Shown: positions 55,307 to 63,748 of the stretch, in pieces | Numbering within the stretch: the first letter of the stretch is position 1 | Layout: every line of letters begins with the position of its first letter | Assembly (NCBI RefSeq): GCF_001264245.1 | Contig: NZ_CP011339.1 | Coordinates: 3,906,001-3,970,000 of the forward strand | Source of the DNA: Microcystis panniformis FACHB-1757 | GTDB lineage: Bacteria; Cyanobacteriota; Cyanobacteriia; Cyanobacteriales; Microcystaceae | DNA length: 64,000 bases | Reading direction: 5' to 3' | Position numbers and translations under genes: made by a program | The notes under the pieces: model-generated | Seen by the model: only the letters and a program-made list of their open reading frames with translations | What the model was told of the DNA's origin: nothing | Databases searched by the model: none

Positions 55307-56374
55307 TTAGATTTCTGGTTCCAGATCGTCCTCCTCGTCCTCATCGGCCGGTTCCGTGGGGAAAGGAACCGAACCCATGTCTAATTTATCCCGCAATAAC
55401 TTCTCAATTTCCGCCGCTACTTCTGGCTTTTCTTCGAGATATTTAACGGCATTATCGCGACCCTGGGCAATATTTTCGCCATTATAGCTATACCATGCCC
55501 CTTTACGAGTAACTACGTTAGTTTGTTCGGCGATATCGAGCATACAACCCACCTGGGAAATGCCTTTACCGAAGATAATATCAAATTCAGCAATCCGGAA
55601 AGGAGGCGCGACTTTATTTTTAGCCACCTTAACTTTAGCCCGAATTCCGTATTCCCCTTCCGTGCCTTTTTTCAAAGTTTGAATGCGACGGATATCTAAA
55701 CGCACCGAGGCATAAAATTTTAAGGCCGTTCCTCCGGTGGTCACTTCAGGATTACCGTAGGTGACACCGATTTTTTGCCGCAGTTGGTTGAGGAAAATCA
55801 CCACACAACCGGATTTACCAATATTACCGGCAATTTTTCGCAGGGCTTTACTCATCAAACGGGCCTGCAAACCCACCTGATTATCCCCCATTTCCCCCTC
55901 AATTTCCGCCCGCGGCACTAAAGCGGCCACCGAGTCGATGACGACGATATCCACGGCCGAAGAACGCACTAACTGGTCAACTATTTCTAAGGCTGCCTCC
56001 CCCGTGTCCGGTTGTGCCACCAGTAAATTATTGATATCTACCCCTAAAACATCCGAATAGGTGGGATCTAAAGCGTGTTCCGCATCGACAAAGGCCGCCA
56101 CTCCCCCAGCTTTCTGCACTTCTGCGATCGCATGGAGGGCTAAGGTGGTTTTTCCAGAACTTTCCGGCCCGTAAATTTCGACGATGCGGCCTTTCGGTAA
56201 ACCGCCACCCAACGCCATATCTAGGGTTAAAGCACCACTAGGCACGGTTTCTACCCGCATCCGGGTGGCGTCTCCCAAACGCATAATCGAACCTTTGCCA
56301 AAGTTGCGCTCGATTTGAGTTAAGACTAAGCCTAAGGCTTTATCTCGATCGGAATTATTTGTCATTGTCGCCAT
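55307..56374 (-). CDS. recA: Recombinase RecA
   Basis: 355 residues from ATG 56374 (MATMTNNSDRDKALGLVLTQ), which has GGGGAGAA before it; the longer frame to 56482 is not supported. Walker A EIYGPESSGKTTLA, VDAEHALDP, Walker B VVIDSVAAL, FLNQLRQKIGV (L2 region). Acidic C-terminus. Confidence 0.98.
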   Translation of the reverse strand: MATMTNNSDRDKALGLVLTQIERNFGKGSIMRLGDATRMRVETVPSGALTLDMALGGGLPKGRIVEIYGPESSGKTTLALHAIAEVQKAGGVAAFVDAEHALDPTYSDVLGVDINNLLVAQPDTGEAALEIVDQLVRSSAVDIVVIDSVAALVPRAEIEGEMGDNQVGLQARLMSKALRKIAGNIGKSGCVVIFLNQLRQKIGVTYGNPEVTTGGTALKFYASVRLDIRRIQTLKKGTEGEYGIRAKVKVAKNKVAPPFRIAEFDIIFGKGISQVGCMLDIAEQTNVVTRKGAWYSYNGENIAQGRDNAVKYLEEKPEVAAEIEKLLRDKLDMGSVPFPTEPADEDEEDDLEPEI

Positions 56375-56501
56375 TAATTTTCTCCCCAGTTTTCTTAAGT
56401 AGTACAGCAGTATGCAAAGATTGTAGCCTGTTTTAATCTTGATCACCAAAAAGTTAGAGACTTTTTCCAGAATGGTGATCAAAAATCAAAAGTTTTGATT
56501 T

Positions 56502-57455
56502 TTACAGCCAAGGCCGGCTCATCTGTTCTAATTGCGTCACCTCTCGCGCTTCTAAACTCCATCCTAACGCCCCGGCATTTTCCCTCGCTTGGGCCGCAGT
56601 TTTGGCCCCCGGAATGGGAATTACATCCCCTTGGGCGATTAACCAATTGAGGGCGACTTGTGCGGGGGTTTTTTGGTATTTTTCGCCCAATTCTTGCAGT
56701 ACCCTTAAAATTGGGGCTATTTTCTCCAAACCTTCTTTTTTGAACCGCGAGTCAACTTTTCTGGCTCCATCGGGCAAATTCTGGCTTTCTGGGCTATATT
56801 TACCCGTCAGTAGTCCTTGAGCGAGGGGGCTGTAGGCGAGGATGGTGACACCTAATTCCTTGGCCGTGGCTAAAATTCCCTTAGTTTCTATTTTGCGATA
56901 CAAAAGCGAATACTGCACCTGATTGACCGCTAAGGGAACCTCTTTTTTCGCCAAAATCTGGCTTGCTTGACGCATTTGCTCGGCGGAATAATTACTTACA
57001 CCCACGGAACCAATCCGGCCGCGTTTTACTTCTTCCCCTAGGGCATTCATTAGGGTTTCTTGGCTAATTAGGAAGGTGAAGGGCCAATGTACTTGGTAAA
57101 GGGTAATTTTATCGGTTTTTAGACGGTTTAAGCTCTCGCTAATGGCATTATGAACCGCATTCGCCCCAAATCGCCACGGTACGGGGGCAAATTTGCTGGC
57201 AATATCGATGGGAATATCAGTCTCTTGCGTAAATTTTCCTAAGAGTCGTTCCGATTCCCCCAGTCCATAGACTTCGGCAGTGTCAAAAAAGGTGATTCCT
57301 GCCTCTACTGCCGCTTGAAAGGCCTCCTCTACCTGACTAGCTCCGTATTCCTTGCCATAGTTCCAGAATAGTTTATCTCCCCATGCCCAAGTCCCGATTC
57401 CCAAGGCACTGACGGCAATTCCTGTTTGTCCGAGATTAGCGGTTTGTCTAGTCAT
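56502..57455 (-). CDS. Aldo/keto reductase
   Basis: 317 residues, TIM barrel. Catalytic Asp/Tyr in FFDTAEVYGLGESE, Lys in IASKFAP, His in YQVHWPF; NADP-binding IPIPGAKTAAQARENAGAL near the end. Substrate unknown. Confidence 0.92.
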   Translation of the reverse strand: MTRQTANLGQTGIAVSALGIGTWAWGDKLFWNYGKEYGASQVEEAFQAAVEAGITFFDTAEVYGLGESERLLGKFTQETDIPIDIASKFAPVPWRFGANAVHNAISESLNRLKTDKITLYQVHWPFTFLISQETLMNALGEEVKRGRIGSVGVSNYSAEQMRQASQILAKKEVPLAVNQVQYSLLYRKIETKGILATAKELGVTILAYSPLAQGLLTGKYSPESQNLPDGARKVDSRFKKEGLEKIAPILRVLQELGEKYQKTPAQVALNWLIAQGDVIPIPGAKTAAQARENAGALGWSLEAREVTQLEQMSRPWL

Positions 57456-57616
57456 ATTCCCTACAAAGAATGACAGCGTTTCTCATTTAAAGTTGAAGTG
57501 TAACCTATATTTGGTCTGACTCCCCACTAAACCCCTTTTTTGATTCCTGGAAATTCCCACCCATAAGTAATGGGAAAGGACTTGACTTTGCCGGCGACTT
57601 GCGCTATGCTTTTTTT

Positions 57617-57665
57617 ATAATGGAAATCTGTCCAAAAATTTTTTAGACGCAGAGATTTCCATTAT
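57617..57665. repeat. Conserved hairpin, array copy 1
   Basis: ATAATGGAAATCT (57617-57629) pairs with AGATTTCCATTAT (57653-57665). In copy 3 the stem is 17 bp and the A-T pair at position 8 is G-C. Copy 2 (59983-60031) is imperfect. Confidence 0.75.
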
Positions 57666-57748
57666 GAATAAAATCTTTTAAAAATATTATCGCAAAATCT
57701 GCCGACAAAAGCAAGCAAAATTTTGCCGATAATTGTTAAGTTTTGTTA

Positions 57749-57912
57749 AGTAGTCGTGCAAAATTAATTTCCTAGTCGAGACGGGAGACGGGAGACGGGA
57801 GACGGGAGAGAGCTATTAGGGATCGGATTTGAGTTTTCAGTTCACTGTTTCCTCACACCAGAAGTCTGACGGAGTAGTGGCTTAGATGTGTAATTAATTT
57901 TGCTTAGGTACT
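57749..57912. mobile_element. MITE family M2, copy c (164 bp)
   Basis: Ends AGTAGTCGTGCAAAATTAAT and ATTAATTTTGCTTAGGTACT, TA at 57747-57748 and 57913-57914. The empty site is seen twice, at 60107-60122 and about 62204-62219 (TTTTGTTAACAAAAAA). Contains a GGGAGAC microsatellite. Confidence 0.87.
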
Positions 57913-58009
57913 TAACAAAAAAATACAGAAAGGTAAAAAAATCGAAATCTCTTGCTGATCTTGCTTGTCGCCTAAGCTATGATTAGGTTAGGCGAATTTT
58001 GCGCTTTGA

Positions 58010-58189
58010 CTAATTGTTAGTGCTAACTTCCGTGGTTTCAACAATTGCCGTCGGTTGGCAGGGAGTAGGTGGAAATTTCTCTGGAAAAGAGAAGCCTAAA
58101 AATGATGCGATCGCAAATATGGTGCTGATAATTTTGGCAAGACTAACAACGTCTTCTCTGTACTTTAACCAATATTTATACATAATCAT
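58010..58189 (-). CDS. Small single-pass membrane protein, module copy 1
   Basis: 59 residues from ATG 58189 (or 57 from 58183). MYKYWLKYRED, one membrane helix (SLAKIISTIFAIASFLGFSF), then a Pro/Thr-rich tail with one Cys (PPTPCQPTAIVETTEVSTNN). The copy at 60218 keeps the frame with three residue changes, so it is a real gene. AAAAGGATTG precedes the start. Divergent from the pentapeptide gene. Confidence 0.7.
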   Translation of the reverse strand: MIMYKYWLKYREDVVSLAKIISTIFAIASFLGFSFPEKFPPTPCQPTAIVETTEVSTNN

Positions 58190-58250
58190 CAATCCTTTTA
58201 CTTAGGAGGTGAACTATCTTTAGATTAAAAAAATTCTGATTATTTGTCGT

Positions 58251-58319
58251 TACTCAAAAGTCATGAAAATGGTACTTTTTTTAGGTACTCTCAAGTAACC
58301 TGACAAGGTACTGAAAAGT
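58251..58319. promoter_or_regulatory. Three TACT-N3-AAGT sites, module copy 1
   Basis: TACTCAAAAGT (58251), TACTCTCAAGT (58286) and TACTGAAAAGT (58309), 35 and 23 bases apart, between the two divergent genes and ending 28 bases before the pentapeptide start. Same sites and spacing in copy 2. Probable operator, perhaps for the module's own helical N-terminal domain; inference. Confidence 0.6.
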
Positions 58320-58346
58320 AATCTTAAGTCCTGCAACCATTAAAAA

Positions 58347-59759
58347 ATGATGATAAATGAACTAAAAATGACTGAAATTAAAACCCTTTCATGGACTGAA
58401 TTAGAAATGCTGGTTAATGATCTGAAAAAAGAGCATACAAACAAGGGATTAACGGACGTGGAGACAAAAATATTAAAAGGTATTTTTGATGATAAAACAT
58501 ATCGTGATCTAGCGGAAGAAATTAGGCAAGAAGAACAGTCAATCAAGAATGCGGCTTATAAGTTATGGAAAATCTTGTCAGAGCAAATGGGTGAAAAGAT
58601 TGACAGTAACAATCTGATTACTGCTTTGGCAAGGTATAGAGATAATTCTCAGACATTTGATCATAATAATAAACCTCAAACTCAGCAATCAAATAAAGTT
58701 CTTGAATTAGTTATTGAGGTAGGGATAGACGACCTGACACCAGAGAAAATTGATAAGATTAACAACCTTATTCAAAAAATCGCCAGAGACAACACGATCA
58801 AGCCTATTATGAAACTTAAAGGCAGTATTCGGCTATTTTTAGAAGGTTCAGAAGATGGACTCCAGCGCCTAGCAGATTTACATCAATCGGGGGAATTGCA
58901 AGCCCTTCTCAATGAACTTAAATCAGACGATATACCCGAAATTGTCGTCACAAAAGCAGAGTTCACTACAGATGCAAAAGTTATTGAAAAAGCCGAATTA
59001 ATTAAGGCAATTCGAGAGGGAACAATCGATGAGACAACTCTACGATTTGTTGATTTAAGTGGGGCTATCCTGATTGAGGCTGACCTGAGTTGGGCTAACC
59101 TGAGTGAGGCTGACCTGAGTGGGGCTAACCTGAGTGAGGCTATTCTGAGTGAGGCTGACCTGAGTGAGGCTATCCTGTGGACGGCTAAGCTGAGTTGGGC
59201 TCACCTGTGGGGGGCTGACCTGAGTGGGGCTAATCTGAGTGAGGCTGACCTGAGTGAGGCTGACCTAAGTGAGGCTGACCTGAGTGAGGCTATTCTGAGA
59301 GGGGCTAACCTGAGTGAGGCTGATCTGAGTTGGGCTAACCTGAGAGGGGCTAACCTGATTCAGGCTAACCTGAGAGGGGCTAACCTGAGTAACGCTATCC
59401 TGTGGACGGCTAAGCTGAGTTGGGCTTACCTGTGGGGGGCTAACCTGAGTGGGGCTAACCTCAGTGAGGCTGACCTGAGTGGGGCTAATCTGAGTGAGGC
59501 TGACCTGAGTGGGGCTAACCTGAGAGGAGCTAACCTGAGTGGGGCTGACCTGTGGAGGGCTAACCTGATTGAGGCTGACCTGAGAGGGGCTTTCCTGAGT
59601 GAGGCTAACCTGAGTGAGGCTAACCTGAGTGGGGCGAAAGTTGAAAACGCTATCTTTATCGATGCAACGGGGATCACCCCCGAACAAAAACAGGATTTGA
59701 TTCGACGAGGGGCAATTTTTGGGGATAATTCTAACGATCGCAGTAAAGTATTAGTTTAA
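58347..59759 (+). CDS. HTH-like/pentapeptide-repeat protein, module copy 1
   Basis: 470 residues. About 10-100: LSWTELEMLVNDLKKEHTNK... KTYRDLAEEIRQEEQSIKNA... ALARYRDN, a sigma/LuxR-like helix-turn-helix region like the N-terminus of cyanobacterial vWA-MoxR-associated conflict proteins. About 115-190: a small domain ending LKGSIRLFLEGSEDGLQRLA. About 230-450: some 40 pentapeptides (A(N/D)LSx) encoded by a 15-bp tandem repeat, then VENAIFIDATGITPEQKQDL. Module copy 2 has eight fewer pentapeptides. Confidence 0.8.
   Translation: MMINELKMTEIKTLSWTELEMLVNDLKKEHTNKGLTDVETKILKGIFDDKTYRDLAEEIRQEEQSIKNAAYKLWKILSEQMGEKIDSNNLITALARYRDNSQTFDHNNKPQTQQSNKVLELVIEVGIDDLTPEKIDKINNLIQKIARDNTIKPIMKLKGSIRLFLEGSEDGLQRLADLHQSGELQALLNELKSDDIPEIVVTKAEFTTDAKVIEKAELIKAIREGTIDETTLRFVDLSGAILIEADLSWANLSEADLSGANLSEAILSEADLSEAILWTAKLSWAHLWGADLSGANLSEADLSEADLSEADLSEAILRGANLSEADLSWANLRGANLIQANLRGANLSNAILWTAKLSWAYLWGANLSGANLSEADLSGANLSEADLSGANLRGANLSGADLWRANLIEADLRGAFLSEANLSEANLSGAKVENAIFIDATGITPEQKQDLIRRGAIFGDNSNDRSKVLV
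59060..59640 (+). repeat. 15-bp pentapeptide minisatellite, copy 1
   Basis: GGGGCTAACCTGAGT-like units repeated through the gene with third-position variety (GAGGCT, TGGGCT, ACGGCT). The regularity opens long false frames on the other strand. Confidence 0.85.
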
Positions 59760-60217
59760 AACAGCCTTTGATCTCCACCTTCAGCAGAGATTTAGGTAGG
59801 GTTGGCTGAATAAATGTGAAATATAGACGAGATAAGGGGTTTGGCAGCCTGTTTGACCAAGCAGCTTCATAGTGGCTCAAAAACCTTGTATCTTAACCGG
59901 CGATCGCCCTTACTTTTTCAGCCAACCCATAATTAATGGGAAAGGACTTGACTTTGCCGGCGACTTGCGCTATGCTTTTCTTATAATGGGAATCTGTGCA
60001 AAATTTTTCCAGACGCAAGGATTTCTATTATGAATAAAATCTTTTAAAAATATTATCCCAAAATCTCCCGATAAAAGCAAGCAAAATTTTGCCGATAATT
60101 GTTAAGTTTTGTTAACAAAAAAATACAGAGATCAGCAAGGTAAAAAAATCGAAGTCTCTTGCTGATCTTGATTGTCGCTTAACCTTATGATTAGGTTAGG
60201 CGAATTTGGCGCTTTGA
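59760..60217. other. Non-coding part of array unit 2
   Basis: 458 bases: the 3' flank common to both pentapeptide genes (59760-59925, repeated at 61854-62019) and the shared segment from 59926 with the hairpin 59983-60031 and the empty site of M2 copy c. Confidence 0.75.
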
Positions 60218-60397
60218 CTAATTGTTAGTGCTAACTTCCGTGGTTTCAACAATTGCCGTCGGTTGGCAGGGAGTAGGTTGAAATTTCTCTGGAAAAGAGA
60301 AGCCTAAAAATGATGCGATCGCAAACATGGTGCTGATAATTTTGGCAAGACTAACAAGGTCTTCTCTGTACTTTAACCAATATTTATACATAATCAT
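60218..60397 (-). CDS. Small single-pass membrane protein, module copy 2
   Basis: 59 residues, three differences from copy 1 (Val to Leu, Ile to Met, Pro to Gln). Same start region, RBS and divergent position. The Cys and the C-terminus are kept. Confidence 0.7.
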   Translation of the reverse strand: MIMYKYWLKYREDLVSLAKIISTMFAIASFLGFSFPEKFQPTPCQPTAIVETTEVSTNN

Positions 60398-60458
60398 CAA
60401 TCCTTTTACTTAGGAGGTGAACTATCTCTAGAGTAAAAAAAATCTGATTATTTGTCGT

Positions 60459-60527
60459 TACTCAAAAGTCCTAAAAATGGTACTTTTTTTAGGTACTCTC
60501 AAGTAACCTGACAAGGTACTGAAAAGT
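60459..60527. promoter_or_regulatory. Three TACT-N3-AAGT sites, module copy 2
   Basis: At 60459, 60494 and 60517, identical to and with the same spacing as in copy 1, while bases between differ. Confidence 0.6.
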
Positions 60528-60554
60528 AATCTTAAGTCCTGCAACCCTTAAACA

Positions 60555-61853
60555 ATGATGATGAATGAACTAAAAATGACTGAAACTAAAACCATTTCAT
60601 GGACTGAATTAGAAATGCTGGTTAATTATCTGAAAAAAAAGCATACAAAAAAGCGATTAACGGACGTGGAGACAAAAATATTAAAAGGTATTTTTGAGAA
60701 TAAAACATATCGTGATCTAGCAAAAGAAATTGAAATTAGGACAGAAGAACAGTCAATCAAGAATGCGGCTTCTAGTTTATTTAAAATATTGTCAGATCAA
60801 ACAGGTGAAAAGATTGGAAAGACTAATCTGATTACTGCTTTGACAAGGTATAGAGATAATTCTCAGATATTTGATCATAACAATAAACCGCAACCTCAGC
60901 AATCAAATAAAGTTCTTGAATTAGTTATGGAGGTAGGGATAGACGACCTGACACCAGAGAAAATTGATAAAATTATCAGCTTTCTTCAAGAAACTGCCAG
61001 AGACAACACGATCAAGCCTATTATGAAACTTAAAGGCAGTATTCGGCTATTTTTAGAAGGTTCAGAAGAGGGCTTAAAGCACCTAGCAGATTTACATCAA
61101 TCGGGGGAATTGCAAGCCCTTCTCAATGAACTTAAATCAGACGATATACCCGAAATTATCGTCAAAAAAGCAGAGTTCACTACAGATGCAAAAGTTATTG
61201 AAAAAGCCGAATTAATTAAGGCAATTCGAGAGGGAACAATCGATAAGAAAACTCTATATAAAGTTGATTTGAGTGGGGCTATTCTGAGTGGGGCTATTCT
61301 AAGTGGGGCTGACCTGAGTGGGGCTAACCTGAGAAGGGCTAACCTGAGTTGGGCTTTCCTGAGTTGGGCTGACCTGATTGAGGCTGACCTGAGTTGGGCT
61401 TTCTTGAGAAGGGCTGACCTGATTGATGCTGACCTGAGTGGGGCTAAACTGAGCGGGGCTAACCTGAATAAGGCTAACCTGAGTAAGGCTAACCTGAGTT
61501 GGGCTAAACTGAGTAAGGCTAAACTGAGCGGGGCTAACCTGAGAAGGGCTAACCTGAGTAAGGCTAACCTGAGTTGGGCTTTCATGAGTGGGGCTAACCT
61601 GATTGGTGCTATCCTGAGTAAGGCTAACCTGAGAGGGGCTATTCTGTGGGGGGCTAACCTGAGTGGGGCTAACCTGAGTGGGGCTAACCTGAGTGGGGCT
61701 AGACTGAGTAAGGCTGACCTGAGTGGGGCGAAAGTTGAAAACGCTATCTTTATCGATGCAACGGGGATCACCCCCGAACAAAAACAGGATTTGATTCGAC
61801 GAGGGGCAATTTTTGGGGATAATTCTAACGATCGCAGTAAAGCATTAGTTTAA
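60555..61853 (+). CDS. HTH-like/pentapeptide-repeat protein, module copy 2
   Basis: 432 residues, same architecture as copy 1. Two residues longer in the helical region (EIEIRTEEQ) and about 40 residues (eight pentapeptides) shorter in the repeat. The repeat carries more Lys (SKANL) than copy 1 (SEADL), so the surface charge of the helix has changed. Middle domain and C-terminal VENAIFIDATGITPEQ are almost unchanged. Confidence 0.8.
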   Translation: MMMNELKMTETKTISWTELEMLVNYLKKKHTKKRLTDVETKILKGIFENKTYRDLAKEIEIRTEEQSIKNAASSLFKILSDQTGEKIGKTNLITALTRYRDNSQIFDHNNKPQPQQSNKVLELVMEVGIDDLTPEKIDKIISFLQETARDNTIKPIMKLKGSIRLFLEGSEEGLKHLADLHQSGELQALLNELKSDDIPEIIVKKAEFTTDAKVIEKAELIKAIREGTIDKKTLYKVDLSGAILSGAILSGADLSGANLRRANLSWAFLSWADLIEADLSWAFLRRADLIDADLSGAKLSGANLNKANLSKANLSWAKLSKAKLSGANLRRANLSKANLSWAFMSGANLIGAILSKANLRGAILWGANLSGANLSGANLSGARLSKADLSGAKVENAIFIDATGITPEQKQDLIRRGAIFGDNSNDRSKALV

Positions 61854-62076
61854 AACAGCCTTTGATCTCCACCTTCAGCAGAGATTTAGGTAGGGTTGGC
61901 TGAATAAATGTGAAATATAGACGAGATAAGGGGTTTGGCGGCCTGTTTGACCAAGCAGCTTCATAGTGGCTCAAAAACCTTGTATCTTAACCGGCGATCG
62001 CACTTACTTTTTCAGCCAACCCATAATTAATGGGAAAGGACTTGACTTTGCCGGCGACTTGCGCTATGCTTTTTTT

Positions 62077-62125
62077 ATAATGGGAATCTGTGCAAAATTT
62101 TTTTAGACGCACAGATTCCCATTAT
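62077..62125. repeat. Conserved hairpin, array copy 3
   Basis: ATAATGGGAATCTGTGC (62077-62093) with its exact complement at 62109-62125, a perfect 17-bp stem. Confidence 0.8.
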
Positions 62126-62347
62126 GAATAAAATCTTTTAAAAATATTATCCCAAAATCTCCCGACAAAAGCAAGCAAAATTTTGCCGATAATTGTTAAG
62201 TTTTGTTAACAAAAAAATACAGAAAGGTAAAAAAATCGAAATCTCTTGCTGATCTTGTTTGTCGCTTAACCTATGATTAGGTTAGGCGAATTTGGCGCTT
62301 TGACTAATTGTTAGTGCTAACTTCTGTGGTTTCAACAATTGCCGTCG

Positions 62348-62385
62348 GACAGACATTGCTGGGATTTTTGTCAATTGTTTTCGAT
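62348..62385. repeat. 38-bp dispersed repeat, copy 2
   Basis: Matches 10771-10808; lies at the break of array unit 3. Confidence 0.5.
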
Positions 62386-62422
62386 AATCTTTCTAAAATT
62401 TTCTCCTGTTGAGCCTATTTTA

Positions 62423-62594
62423 AGTAGCTGGTTATAATTAAATTTAAAATGGATTTTAGGTTCGATCCCCCTGCCCCCCTTGATAAGGGGGGTGCCGATA
62501 GGCGGGGGGATCCCCCTTGATAAGGGGGGTGCCGATAGGCGGGGGCTCCCCCTTGATAAGGGGGGTGTCTGATAATTTTTAACGCCTACCTACT
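62423..62594. mobile_element. MITE family M1, copy c (172 bp)
   Basis: Same ends as copies a and b; TA at 62421-62422 and 62595-62596. The central CCCCCTTGATAAGGGGGG hairpin unit is present three times, which explains the greater length. Confidence 0.85.
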
Positions 62595-62630
62595 TATGAC
62601 AATAATGTTGTCAACTTTCTCGGATTAAGA

Positions 62631-62966
62631 TTAACCCACCGCAAACCCTGTATATTCTCTGACTAGGGGTTCATGAAAGGCTAAAACAATATCTTCTTTA
62701 GGAACACCTAAATTAACTAATTCATTGGCAATTCCCACCTCAGTGCCATCATGTTGTATCCAGATTTTACCCTTTTTAATATCGAGATGCAAAACACAAC
62801 CATGATATCTTCGTCTATTTTTCCAGCCAACATACATCAATTGATAGTGATCGCCAACAGTATCAAAAATCAATTGTTGTTCAATCGGATCTTTAGATGA
62901 ACCGATCTGAGAATATTCAGTAATGACTTGCTTGACATAGTGACGATATTGTGCTAATTTTTCCAT
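62631..62966 (-). CDS. xisI: XisI-like protein
   Basis: 111 residues: MEKLAQYRHYVKQVITEYSQ, then YQLMYVGWKNRRRYHGCVLH, KIWIQHDGTEVGIANELV and AFHEPLVREYTGFAVG: complete XisI family. Named for control of fdxN-element excision in Anabaena, but the xisHI pair occurs widely where no such element exists and behaves like a toxin-antitoxin or defence pair. Overlaps xisH by 13 bases. Confidence 0.93.
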   Translation of the reverse strand: MEKLAQYRHYVKQVITEYSQIGSSKDPIEQQLIFDTVGDHYQLMYVGWKNRRRYHGCVLHLDIKKGKIWIQHDGTEVGIANELVNLGVPKEDIVLAFHEPLVREYTGFAVG

Positions 62967-63370
62967 TCGACAATTACCTCCCCAATCGGATCATAAATAA
63001 TCAGGTAAATTTGAAATCGTTTAACGACAGTTTGAATAAATCGCAATTCAAAAAAACTATAATAAATATCTAAGGGAACAGCTAAATATAACTGTCTTTT
63101 AGGTTCTTTTTCTTCTAAAGCAACCCGATAATTAAAGAATTGTCCAATGGCAGTATGAAATTCTGAAATACTGGATTTACCGATAAAACTTTTAATTTCA
63201 ACGGCTATCTTTTCATTGTCTTTTTCTGCGGCTATCAGTTGCTCTGCTCCTAAATCGACATACATTTCTACATCACCCACTTCAATCCTTAAAGGGTCAT
63301 CCGTAATGATCCAACCCTCTTTTTCTAATCCTTTTCTCACTGCACCATGAAAACGATCTTTAGCAGACAT
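62954..63370 (-). CDS. xisH: XisH-like PD-(D/E)XK nuclease
   Basis: 138 residues. MSAKDRFHGAVRKGLEKEGW, then AEKDNEKIAVEIKSFIGKSS (Glu-x-Lys active-site core) and FHTAIGQFFNYRVAL. Restriction-endonuclease-like fold. Upstream partner of xisI. Confidence 0.93.
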   Translation of the reverse strand: MSAKDRFHGAVRKGLEKEGWIITDDPLRIEVGDVEMYVDLGAEQLIAAEKDNEKIAVEIKSFIGKSSISEFHTAIGQFFNYRVALEEKEPKRQLYLAVPLDIYYSFFELRFIQTVVKRFQIYLIIYDPIGEVIVEWKN

Positions 63371-63748
63371 GAATCTTGAAGTTAGCAGGCATAATAATTA
63401 TTAATTATAACATTTCGTTATGATGATCGATCTGGGGTGAGAACATCCCAAACCCTATTGACAATTGACCAATTTTGTGATCCGCGTGGGCATTTCAACT
63501 GATAAGCTAAGACGTATTTAAACCGCTTATTCTGAGATTAGCCCCTCAACCCCCCACCCCCCCTGCCCCCCCGACATCGGGGGGGTATTGCCTCTTGCTT
63601 GATCTCCACCAGCAATTTGAATGACGAACAGCTTAACTAGCTGACATCCATCGTGATAAAATCGGCCTTGTCTTTCTTCTGCCCGCGCGAAGCCGAGCGG
63701 CGGTATGTTGAGCTTATTTCCCCTTTTACTTTTTACTTGGTATAACTC
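63371..63748. other. Divergent intergenic region with GC hairpin
   Basis: 378 bases between xisH and comB. Contains the perfect palindrome CCCCCCCGACATCGGGGGGG at 63566-63585. No gene; a minus-strand open frame at 63527-63793 is not credible because it runs into comB. Confidence 0.55.

Larger units (their letters stand above)
57456..58009. other. First unit of the pentapeptide-module array, non-coding part
   Basis: 554 bases. From 57560 it is the first of three copies of a shared segment (others start 59926 and 62020). It holds the hairpin at 57617-57665, the M2 MITE copy c, and a palindromic CCTAA...TTAGG near 57970-57995. Confidence 0.7.
61854..62630. other. Truncated array unit 3 and flank
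   Basis: 777 bases. The shared segment begins at 62020 (hairpin 62077-62125) and runs to 62347, including the last codons of the small membrane gene (ETTEVSTNN on the minus strand), then breaks off inside CCGTCGG and passes into the 38-bp repeat at 62348. M1 copy c follows. Confidence 0.75.

Noticed and set aside
59265..59687. Long minus-strand open frame opposite the pentapeptide repeat (and 61097-61771, 61299-61781, 48674-49459)
   Set aside because: Frames of simple SLRLAPLR or TQVSPTQVS repeats arise automatically from the 15-bp repeat of the real gene; no start signals.
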